Positions 42,715 to 53,300 of a stretch of DNA of 64,000 bases are shown here, piece after piece. A program made the translations under genes and the position numbers. Each line of letters begins with the position of its first letter. The first letter of the stretch is position 1. The stretch lies in NCBI GenBank assembly GCA_037179335.1, contig JAKZHN010000033.1:124001-188000 (forward strand), written 5' to 3'. The DNA comes from Cyclaneusma minus (Eukaryota; Ascomycota; Leotiomycetes; Marthamycetales; Marthamycetaceae). Under the pieces are notes generated by a model. It was given only the letters and a program-made list of their open reading frames with translations. It did no database searches and was not told the origin of the DNA.

Positions 42715-44277
42715 GATGGTTCTGGGATTCTGGGGTCGTGGTCCGTCCGGCGGTGGAGCTCTCTTTCGACGAGGTACTAGGTAGATCGCATTGAGAGTGT
42801 TTGCCCTTCTTGAAAACGATTCTGCGACTGGTGATCGTGAGTGACTTGTCGTGATTTTGATGATTTCTGGTTTCTCGATGATTTTGTCAACTTCTAATTA
42901 CTTCGAATTTTCCTACCTAATCATTTGGAAATTTCATTGTTACTCGGAAGCTTCCTGATTAATTCTGATTCTTTGGAGGATTCCCCAGTTAGGTACTTAG
43001 GTAGGCTTTTCCTGAATGTAGACATCCCACAGCTCACTTTACTCCAAAAAATCGGAGCATACCTGGAACACTAACGTCGATGGCTGAGACGTAACCAGGG
43101 AGTACTCGGGTATTCAGCCACCATTCGCGCCAGTGGGTAGGTATGTTGCTGCATTCTCAGAAACTAACACCTGAGTGTTGGCGCCTCCAGGACCTATCGA
43201 CTGTGCCTCAAACCTCAACTTTGGATTGTTGGAATGGCTGAGTTTCACAGCCATCGCCCGGTTTATATGTGCTGCGGTACTGATTCAATGGATATGGTTT
43301 GCAAGGCGGACGAGGCAGACAGGAGTTTACTGCAGCTCGAGAATGCGAACCACTAGACTTAGGCTCCCCATCGATCAGGCCAATCTTTCGAATTATTGTA
43401 TCGAGATTCTCGTCTCTCTCTCGGAGACTCGTTGTTGGTAAGGGATATTTGATGTCTCCGAACATCTTGTTGTTGCACACAGTAAAGCCTGATATCGATG
43501 ATCAGATAAATGGACCAGTGAAAACAAACTTTCAATTTCCACCACCGGTAAAAGCAGACCAGATTTCTTCTGTTATATGATATATCAAGCAGTTTGACCT
43601 TGACATGTGGTGCCACTTAGCCGCAGATCCCCCAAGCCGCGCCACATCCCCGCCCCACAATTCAAGGTTATCATCACCACTAAATCCCCAACGTGGTCAC
43701 TGCACCTTGACGATCATTTTCGGACCTATGACATCTCACGAGACATGCACAGCCTCTTTCCTCCTCAAACCGTCTAAAACTGGCAAAAGCCTCAGAGCCA
43801 TCCAAAGAAATAGGGCGACCGGCTGTGTATTCCATCTGATTTGTTTCGCTGCCTTGCCGACATCTGCAAGGGCTTTGCCACATCCACGAAAAATCCCACT
43901 GTGACACCCGACATACATAAAGAAGGCTTGTTTCTCTGCACGGTCGTTCCTGGGAAGTCTTGGAAGCATCCGAACTGCGTCATCGATCTCATCAACATCG
44001 CGAATTCATTGAAAATCCGACTTTAAGCTTTAAGCTTTCACCCCATACTTTAGTATCTTCTGAGGCTGAAGCGCGCGCTAAGCTACTCTGCCGCCTCTAG
44101 ATCTATTCGCCGTTGCAAAAACAAACAACCAACTTCCGCCTCTTGACTCACTCCTTCCTAAGAATCCTGCAACCTCACCCCTCGAGAATCCAAGTCCTTC
44201 TTCTCCCTCCCCCCACCTGTTTTCTGCGATACACAAATACAAACTTCTGAACACACTCATCCTCACAAGTCAAAGCA
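42715..44277. other. Right edge of the paralogue island and spacer
   Basis: 42715 to about 42990 is the 3' flank and AT-rich satellite of copy G. From 43000 to 44277 I see no supported gene. A pyrimidine-rich leader precedes the next gene. Confidence 0.5.
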
Positions 44278-45346
44278 ATGAAGTTCTCCCTCGCGCTCGT
44301 CGCGCTCCTCGCGACGCCAATCCTCACCTCTCCTATTCGCGACAGCATCTCGGACGACGACTTCCCCGAGCAAAACGCTGTCGCTGAGCTCGACTCCCGC
44401 AATGCCATCTCGCTCCGCGATGTAAACCTCAAAGACCTCTTCAAGCGCAAAGGCGGAGGTGGCAGTGGTGGTCGTGGTGGTGGATCCTCTTCAGGTTCAT
44501 CCGGCTCGTCTGGATCTTCTTCTGGCTCCTCTTCGTCCGGATCTTCCTCATCTGGTTCTTCCAGCTCAGGCAAAGGGTATGTCTTGTCTCTATTCCTCAC
44601 CAGCTGGCTTGCCGCTTGCGCTTCTTTATGCGCCAACCTCTTTGAACTTCTCCGAAAGAAGCGCAAACAGATACCATCTCACTGCATATTGATATGGTGA
44701 ATTGATACACTGACTCTAACACAGCGGATCATCCTCCTCCTCCTCATCCGGCACCAAAGGCGCCGGCTCCTCCTCCTCATCCACCGGCGGCCGCACCACC
44801 ACCGGCTCCGGCGTCAAGCCCGCCTACGGCAACTCCTACTCCGGCGGCGCAGCGGTCCCCTACTCTGCCGGGCGCACCTCCCCCTCTAGCATAGCCCCCA
44901 TCCTCATTCTCTCCACCCTCGCCGCCGCCTACACAGCCCTGCTCATCTGGGACGCCACAGCCTGGCCCTATGGTGCGTACCGCTACCCCTACAGGACCCC
45001 CTATTCGTTCCACAACGCCAGTGCGGGAGAGAACCAAACGAAGCCCGTTGATTGCTATTGTGCGCAGTACATGGAGTGCGGTTGTGATGATAATACGAAT
45101 AGTACTTACATGGATGCTGTGTTGGGGAATGGGAGTATTGCGGGCTTAAATAAGAGCGTGGCGGATGTGCAGGATATCAACGGCACTAGCACCATTTTAA
45201 TAAATGGTACTTTGCCGAATGGAACGACTGCGAGCGGAGGCACTGATAGTCCGAACGCTGGTGTTATGGCGTTTGGACAAGGCGCTGTTAGGGGTGTGGG
45301 ATATTTGGTATTGGCTGCTGTTGTGGGCGCTATGGTTATGGTCTAG
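44278..45346 (+). CDS. Gly/Ser-rich secreted protein, probable GPI anchor
   Basis: Two exons (44278-44576, 44725-45346) encode 306 residues. A signal peptide (MKFSLALVALLATPILTS) is followed by an acidic stretch and then a Gly/Ser low-complexity region (about residues 58-135) broken by the intron. The conserved-looking part begins SPSSIAPILILSTLAAAYTA, a hydrophobic stretch possibly spanning the membrane. It continues through WDATAWPYGAYRYPYRTPYS and the Cys-rich DCYCAQYMECGCDD. The C terminus (GVGYLVLAAVVGAMVMV) is a hydrophobic tail as in GPI-anchored proteins. I believe similar fungal proteins carry an uncharacterised DUF (perhaps DUF7732) but cannot confirm it. It probably sits in the plasma membrane or cell wall. 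Confidence 0.8.
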
Positions 45347-45821
45347 GATTTCGGAGTTCGGACTGGGAATCATGTGTTCACGATGAAATGTTAAGGGCCA
45401 GGCACGGATGTCGGTTTCTCTTGTGGATATATATTTGGTTACGACTACGGGCTGTGTGTTCTGGGAGTTCCGGTGGTGGATGGAGGATACCAGGAAAACA
45501 GGCACTACCATGATATCGATGAAACATCTGCCCCTTTGAACTTAGCTCTTCCTGTGAACAATGCTGTGTCGAAGGGAAACAAATATCCTACATCTCTCAT
45601 GTATAATTTTCTCTGCTTTGAGTGATTTGATGGACAGACCGCTGCATAAGACACTTTCACATACTGTTCATTCAGCCAGATCATGGTATTCTTCCTACCC
45701 TATCAGATGAGCCATGTAGTTGGTGCTCAGCCAAACAAGTTCTTATACGTGTAATATGAGGTTGGAAAACTGGGAATTCCATAGCGATTATCTGATTCAT
45801 CGCAAATTCATAATCCATCAC
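45347..45821. other. Convergent intergenic region
   Basis: 3' sides of the GPI-type protein gene and the DNA glycosylase gene. Nothing else is seen. Confidence 0.5.
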
Positions 45822-46892
45822 CTAATCTTCAGCTACCATTCCCTCTTTCTCATCCTTAACCACTACACCCCCACCATCAACCACATCCCCCCTCTCCGCT
45901 CTCCTCCTCTCAACCCACACCCCCAACTCCGTCCAAATCCTCTCTTTCTCCCTCGGACGCAGACTCGCCGCCAACCCACTCGAACTAGTCGCCACAAACA
46001 CCTTTGCCCCCTCCCAGCCCTCCTCTTCCCCTTCACCCTTCCCTTTCTCAACCTTCCCAAAATTCTCACGTTCGTCCTGCCAGCCATACTTGAACTGGGC
46101 TTTAGTGATGCCCCGTCCATACCGCACCCTCCAAACACTCTCCCAAATCCCCTTCCCCACCAACACCACTGCCTCCGGCCTCCACCTCCTCACCTTTTCC
46201 TCCAACACTCCCACTCCTGCATCCATTTCCTTCTTCGTAACCTCGCCTCCATTTCTCGTCGGCCGTTCTACGATATTCGTATTCCCGAATTGCCAATTTT
46301 CTGGAAGTGTGCGATCTTCGGAAGGTAGGAGGAGGCGGGATGTGCAACCGGAACTGTGCAGGAGGCGCCAGAATAGATTGGTGGGGTGCGAATAGGCATG
46401 CGAGTCGAGGGAGGTGCGGATACCGGGGTTGAGTCCGATGAAGAGGGCGATGAGGGAGGGGGCGAGGACGTCGGGGAGGGGCGGGAGGTGGGCGTATGCT
46501 TGGGGTGGGGCGGGGGCGATTTTCTTTTTCTTCTTCTTATTTTGCTTATCTGAGGTGGATGCGGAAGGAGAAGCGAAGACGGAATCGGAGCGTTTGCGTT
46601 TCGAGGGCGAGGGGGTTGATGTTGCAGTTTGGGTTGGTGGCGGAAGGGCAGTTGCGGATTCGGAGGCGGGCGTGGATATGCGCGGGCTGCTGCGTGGGAA
46701 GGGCGAGGAGAGGAGTTGGGGCTTTAGTGGCGAGGGAGATGCGCGGGGCGAGAAGGCGTAGGAGGAGAGGTTGAGGCGGCCGGCGAAGGTTGGGGTTGCG
46801 GTCAGAGGTGCTGGATCTGGGACGTCATTCTCGAGCGTGGCAGAGTTGTCGACGCCGTCCGTTTCTTTCTTCTTGGATTTGATTCGCGGCAT
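45822..46892 (-). CDS. Mismatch-specific uracil/thymine DNA glycosylase
   Basis: This enzyme removes U or T opposite G to begin base-excision repair (TDG/Mug family). A single exon encodes 356 residues. The first 130 are basic and Ser/Pro-rich with a Lys run (about residue 120), probably a nuclear signal. The catalytic motif LFIGLNPGI is near residue 150, and GNTNIVERPTR (near 206) is the usual second block. The C-terminal loop motif reads ATSSSGLAASL near residue 300. An acidic Glu/Gly insert (EKGKGEGEEEGWEG) precedes it. The start is the first Met; divergent from UAP1. Confidence 0.92.
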   Translation of the reverse strand: MPRIKSKKKETDGVDNSATLENDVPDPAPLTATPTFAGRLNLSSYAFSPRASPSPLKPQLLSSPFPRSSPRISTPASESATALPPPTQTATSTPSPSKRKRSDSVFASPSASTSDKQNKKKKKKIAPAPPQAYAHLPPLPDVLAPSLIALFIGLNPGIRTSLDSHAYSHPTNLFWRLLHSSGCTSRLLLPSEDRTLPENWQFGNTNIVERPTRNGGEVTKKEMDAGVGVLEEKVRRWRPEAVVLVGKGIWESVWRVRYGRGITKAQFKYGWQDERENFGKVEKGKGEGEEEGWEGAKVFVATSSSGLAASLRPREKERIWTELGVWVERRRAERGDVVDGGGVVVKDEKEGMVAED

Positions 46893-47431
46893 ATTGGTTT
46901 CGAGGTGTGTTTGTCGAGGTGAAGAGGTTGCGAATCTGCTAGAGGAGAGGTGATGTGGATTAGTTGGGTTCCTAGATGGTAAGTAATCGAGGTAGCAAAT
47001 GAGGCATCAAGGTTTTTCATGCGAAACCACGGAACTGCAATTATGCAAATTTCACAACTGGGATCGAGGATGAAGCCATTCATAAATAAATTTTGGGCGA
47101 TACAGGGATCAAAGCTGGTTGCCCCTGAGCAGCCAATGGCATCATGGTGCTTGGCCACAGCCCCTCGGCGCCACGTTTGAGCCCCACCAAAGTCTCGGGG
47201 GGTACGAGGAGCTGCAGCACCTGTAAATAGCAACAAAGAATCTCCCATACGAGCTGCCACGAACAAGGTCCTATAAACTCCTGATCATACGCTGAATTGA
47301 GAGACTGCTTTCTCTAAATCATACTCCATCGACCCTTTCGTGCGTTCCCTCATATAAACCACCCTCAAACCCAGAAGCTGACCTGTTCTAGCTACATCCT
47401 CCCTCCCTAGCTTAACCAAACAACCGCAATC
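46893..47431. other. Divergent promoter region TDG / UAP1
   Basis: 539 bp between divergent start codons. A pyrimidine-rich leader (CCTCCCTCCCTAGC) lies just before UAP1. No clear TATA box. Confidence 0.55.
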
Positions 47432-49104
47432 ATGGAAACCGTCCAGAAGGTCCTCGATACCCTGCACATCACCTCCCCCAAGTCCGATGCCGCCCTGCCC
47501 AAAGAACCTACTGCCGAGGAGTACCAGACTCTACGCGAGAAATACGAAAAGGCGGGCCAAGAGCAAGTCTTCGCTTTCTACGACTCCCTCTCCGGTCCCG
47601 AGAAAGCCCTTCTCTACCACCAGCTCACCGGTTTCGACCCCGAGTACATCAACAAGATCACCGACAAAGCTCTAAACCCCCCCAAGGAGGAAAAGAAAGA
47701 GGGACAGAACGAAGGCGAAGAAAAGGATGAGGGCAAGGACTCCAAGGAATTTGGCGGCCTCGAGCCCCTGCCGGATTCTGCCACTGCCTCGATCATGGAC
47801 TCTGCGAAAGAGGATATTGAGAAATGGTACCAATCCGGTCTCGACCTGATTGCAGAGAATAAGGTAGCAGTAGTTCTCATGGCCGGCGGTCAAGGCACCC
47901 GCCTCGGAAGCTCAGCTCCTAAGGGATGTTTCGACATCGGCCTCCCCAGCCAAAAATCCCTTTTCCAAATCCAAGCCGAGCGCATCCGCAAAGTCCAACA
48001 TCTCGCCGCCAAGAAAGCGGGCAAGGAATCCGACAGTGTGATCGTGCCCTGGTATGTAATGACCAGCGGCCCCACGCGCGGCCCGACTGAGAAATACTTC
48101 CAAGAACACAACTACTTCGGCTTGAAGAAAGAAAATGTGGTGATTTTCGAACAAGGAGTATTACCTTGTATTAGCAACGAAGGCAAGATCTTGCTCGAGA
48201 GCAAGGGAAAGGTGGCTGTTGCCCCTGATGGCAATGGCGGCATCTACCAAGCTCTCGTAACCTCGAATGTGATCGCCGACATGCGATCCCGCAAGATTGC
48301 TCACATCCACGCCTACTGCGTCGACAACTGCCTCGTCAAAGTCGCCGATCCCGTATTCATCGGCTTCAGCGCCTCCAAATCCGTCTCCATCGCCACAAAA
48401 GTAGTCCGCAAGCGCAACGCCACCGAATCCGTCGGTCTCATCCTTTTGAAGAACGGCAAACCCGATGTCGTCGAATACAGCGAGATTGACAAAGAAACCG
48501 CCGAAGCAAAAGACCCGAAGCAGCCCGACGTGCTCAAATTCCGCGCCGCCAACATCGTAAACCACTACTACTCCTTCAGTTTCCTCGACAGCATCCCATC
48601 CTGGGCACACAAGCTCCCGTACCACGTAGCGCGCAAGAAGATTCCCTACGTGAACACTGAATCTGGCGAAACCGTGAAGCCGGAGAAGCCGAATGGCATT
48701 AAGCTGGAACAGTTTGTGTTTGATGTGTTTCCGATGCTGGAGCTGGGCGATTTTGCGTGTATGGAGGTGCGCAGGGAGGATGAGTTCAGTCCGTTGAAGA
48801 ATGCGAGGGGGACGGGGGAGGATGATCCGGATACGAGTAGGAGGGATATTTTGGGGCAGGGCGCGAGGTGGTTGAAGGAGGTGGGGGCGACGGTTGTTAG
48901 TGCGGGTGAGGAGGATGGGGTGGAGGTTAGCCCGTTGATTAGTTATGTGAGTTGTGGTCTTTTTCGTTTACTCACTCACCACTATTTGATGCATTTTGAG
49001 GGGGCTTGCTAATCTTTCTTGATTACTAGGGCGGCGAGGGCCTCGAACAGCTCAAGGGCAAGACTGTCACTGCTCCCGCGGTGCTCGAGAAAGACCTGTC
49101 TTAA
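47432..49104 (+). CDS. UAP1: UDP-N-acetylglucosamine pyrophosphorylase
   Basis: It makes UDP-GlcNAc from UTP and GlcNAc-1-phosphate, the last step towards chitin, N-glycans and GPI anchors, in the cytosol. Two exons (47432-48946, 49030-49104) encode 529 residues, close to the family norm. The nucleotide motif VLMAGGQGTRLGSSAPKGCF is near residue 148. Other blocks are VPWYVMTSGPT, GVLPCISNEGKILLE, VAPDGNGGIYQAL and CVDNCLVKVADPVF. A Lys/Glu-rich insert near residues 85-110 is unusual but lies in a variable loop. The last exon of 24 residues gives the end GGEGLEQL-KGK. The yeast orthologue is QRI1. Confidence 0.96.
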
Positions 49105-50366
49105 AAAGACAATGAGGTCTTTCGCAGTCCTACTACCATCATTCATTTAGCGTTGCTGTTGGAATGCTACGTTTCCGAGTGTCAGGTCGACGGCACAGTG
49201 AAGTTTTGGTCTGCAACGGGTATACAGAATCCCCAAAGGCATGGTGTCCCTTCAGTCTTTACGTCAACGGCACATGCATGGTATAAGGAGAATCCAATGA
49301 GTCTCCACAAGTGAAGATAAAAAATACAGAAAGCCTTATGCGATGTTCTTATGCTGCTGGTCAACGAATCATCCCACCCATTTTTGATGTTGGCGTTGCT
49401 GAATGCTTTCTTGACTGATGGTTCTATAGAACATGCTCGAAGTTTGGGTGCTAAGACATCGCTGGATAAGGCAGTATACTTGGAACATGCCAGATGCCAA
49501 TCTTTTCCCTCCAAATGTAGTTCCAGTGTACGCCTAGGAGCAGGGTTAACTATTACTAGTGATCTAAGCTCATATCGGGATTTGCTGTATATGTGAGCCC
49601 ATAGAACTTCGGAAAACAACGCAGTGACTGTCTCAAAGTCCCCCGTGGATTCTTACTCTCTTCTGTCTGGCAGCTCTGGCTCGGCTCAGGGGCAACATTC
49701 AAATGCCAATGTAGATATCACGAAGGGCGCGTAATGCGACCTCTACGCTCCATACATAGGCACGAGAACGTCACAGCTCACTTCACAAAGCACATTACTG
49801 CAAAAAGCACATTCATAGAACGAACTTCTCATTCAAGGTCAAGCTATTGAATCCAGCTGTACGCCTCATCAACCGCCGCCTCTAATCGAAAAAATCCATC
49901 CCGAACATCTTTTCTGTTTCTCAATGCGTGCGCGCTGCTGTAACAGCTCATGAAATGCTGCTGAAGATAACAGTCCAGTCATCATGATCTGTCTTTCCCA
50001 TCATCTGCTCTCAGCATTCTACTGAAAGAGTTTGCGCCTTTCCTATTTGCAAATCGACCCAACGTGTCGTCAGCAGCCACAGCTGATGCGGGAATATCCA
50101 CCACTGTGTTTTGAGAATCAAGTACAATCTTGTGGCATCTTCTTGTGCGCAAGTGGATTTTTGGTTTAGAAACGCAACGCGAAAGGGGGTCAATAAGAAA
50201 GGAAATTTCGCAGAGAACCGCAACTCCTTGTAAAGACGAAAGGGTCTCCAGTGGTGTGTTTTTCGCTCTTGATGCAATAAAACCCGCCGGACGCCTAGAA
50301 AGGAAATGCAAAGGGAGCTATCTTGGTTTTCTTTTTTCGGTGCGACATTATTAGTACACGAGTAGC
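49105..50366. other. Convergent intergenic region UAP1 / RPB1
   Basis: 1.26 kb without a supported gene. Frames of up to 145 codons on the minus strand (49182-50311) have no domain. Presumably long 3' UTRs. Confidence 0.5.
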
Positions 50367-53300
50367 CTAGGGCTGGCTCGGAGAGGTGGGAGAGTATTTG
50401 GGACTGGTGGGCGAGGTAGGAGAGCTATCAAGACAGTTAGCAAATTATCTGGGAGACGCGTTGATAATGACTTACTATTGCGGGCTGGAGGGAGACCACT
50501 TCGGGCTGGAAGGAGATGTCGGCGACTCGCGAGTAGAACTGAACTGAGGCGATGTCGGAGACCAGTGGGGTGAGGTGGGGCTGTAGCTGGGCGACGTAGG
50601 GCTGTAAGACGGACTAGTCGGGCTGTATTTGGCACCTGCACCAGCCATGGCCGGGCTTGTAGGACTCCAGCTGGGGGAGACGGGCGAGTAGGAGGGACTA
50701 GTAGGCGAGTAGTTGGGAGAAGTAGGGGAAGGACCACTAGGCGATGTAGGGCTGTAAGTGCTCATAGGACTCATCGGGGTGAAGCCCGGAGACTGTGGCG
50801 AGAATCGTGGGGAAGCCGCGTAAGGGCTGGTTGCACTCATCATCGGCGAAGTAGGAGAATAACCGCCCATTGGAGAAGTTGGAGTCCATCCAGGAGACGC
50901 GCCAGTATTGAATGGACTGGTAGGCGTGTAACCACCTGGTGACTTTCCGCCGTAGGGACTCATGCCACCGTTTCCGTAACCCAGATTGCTGTACTCAGTT
51001 CTGAAGCCCGAAGGCGAGTCAGAGCCAGGGGCCTTGATCGGCGACCACGATGCACCATAATCAGGAGAACCAAGGTAGCCAACCTCGGACAGAGGCGAAC
51101 CAGTGTCATAGGGAGTAGCAGCTCCCTCAACGTCGCCGCCCTTCGCACCAGCCACACCCAGACCCATGCCACGGTTGTCCGAGATGACGGTCTCAAGCAT
51201 CTTGAAGTCAAGAAGAACGTCAATATCGCCGGTGCCCATTGGAGCCAGTTGACCGAGAATGACGTTTTCAGAGATTCCGCGACAGTCATCCAAATCACCG
51301 TGTCCAGCTGCTTCGAGTAAAATCTCCACCGTCTCCTCGAAGGAACATCTCATCAAAGCACCAGTGTCGGCACGGTTGATACCGTGGCGAGTGACTGCCA
51401 TAAGATGGCCTCGAGAAGTCATGACATCGACCAATAGAGCAAGATGGCGATGGTTGACGTAGGAACCATCAAATGCCAAGACTTGCGTCAGCTCACGCAT
51501 GAGCGCGGAACGAGTAGCTTCAATGCCGAAAACTTCAAGGACCTGCACGAAATGGTTCGTGTAGGTTCGCTTCGTATCAACGCCCTCGATAGTGAGAACT
51601 TGGGCCAAGGATGTACCGCTGGTGTCGAGGTACCAATTCTCCCTCTCCTTGTCCGCCTCAATCTTTCCGTTAGGCAATTCGATAATCTTGTTTTCCTTAT
51701 TTAAGAAAGCTCTGTCCACACCGGGAACGCCACGAAGTGTAAGAGTATCAAGAATGTGGGCCTCAAGTCGCTTCAGCATCACGTCTTCTTCCTGCTCATC
51801 GTCTTCGTACTTGGATTCGGCCTGCTTCAGCATTCGGACGCGAATCACTTGCTCTTCGGCGTTGTTGTCACTGAAAATAATGGCAAGATCCTTCGGATAC
51901 TCTGCCTTGATAGCGGCCGCAACATCCTCGACGAGCAATCCCTTGTCCAACATCTTTTGACGGTCCAGAGTGATTCTGAGCATCCATCGAGATTGGAAAT
52001 CAGGACTGTCCTGGCCTTCTTCCGGGATGATGAAGAAAGAATCCACCATATCTTCATCAGCAGGAATGGTTGTCTTCATGACATCAGGATCATAGTAAAT
52101 CTCAGTCATAGCTGTCACCGACCGCAAGTTCGTGTGCTCAACAGCACTACGAAGTCGCTTTGCCGTTTCTTGGGAAGCGAACTCCTCATCGCAGTAGACA
52201 ACCATCGAAGGTGTCTTGATGTTGGTTGCAAGGTTAAGAATCTCCTTGAGACGAGGAACACCGAGTGTTACGTTCTTAGATGAGACACCGGCAAAATGGA
52301 ACGTGTTCAGTGTCATCTGTGTGGCGGGTTCTCCGATGGATTGCGCGGCAAGCACACCAACCATCTCTCCAGGAGCCACCAAAGAACGAGCGAAGCGACT
52401 CTCGAGCTCACCCAAGATATGTCTGAAAGCGATCTTGGTGAGACGGTGTTGGTAGGTAACACGCTTGTACGCAAGACGCGAACGGATCTGGGCCTTGATC
52501 AGGAACGTGGCATTGCGCTGCGCTTCTCGAGAGAGCGGATCGTCGCCACGAACGACGACCATCGAGTCGAGCAATCGCTGGACTTCTGGAATGACATCGT
52601 TCGGATGCAGGTCACTGCGAGTCTGTGAGGTGCATTTGAAAAGCTTCTTGGCGCTCTCAATCATTCGGATGACGTTCAGAGGTAGTTGCATTGTCTCGTC
52701 TGAACCCTTTGCCATGGTGAGCTGCCGGAGGAACTTTCTGTCCTCAACCAATTGGTCATATTCTTCGTCCAGAAGAGTCTGCACAGCAAGGTCGCCAGAT
52801 ATGGTTTTTGCGTGTTCCAGAATCGCTGTGTCGGGAGGATTCTCAGGGTCTGTGACGCTCAGTTGGTACACCTTGTTGAAGTCCGCTGTCGACAGGAAGA
52901 TGTGATCAACGCGTTGCTTCTCGATGTGCACAGCGTCAAGACCGTCTTCTCCGTAGATGAACTGCACAATGTCGCCTAGAGAGTTCCTAATCGTGCCGTC
53001 GTGTCGAGCCATGATATCTTCGAGAGCTTTCACCAAACGACGCTGAATGTATCCCGTCTCGGCAGTCTTGACAGCCGTATCAATGAGACCTTCGCGACCA
53101 GCCATCGCGTGGAAGAAAAACTCTGTGGGGGTAAGGCCGCGAAGGTAGGAGTTTTCAACAAAACCTCTGGACTCGGGTGAATAATCATCCTTGGTAAAAT
53201 GAGGGAGCGTTCTGTATTTGAAGCCAAACGGAATACGTTTGCCCTCCACCGACTGTTGACCCACACAGGCACTCATTTGGGAAATGTTGATAGTTGAACC

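Noticed and set aside
45720..46328. 202-codon plus-strand frame rich in Pro/His
   Set aside because: Antisense shadow of the DNA glycosylase gene.
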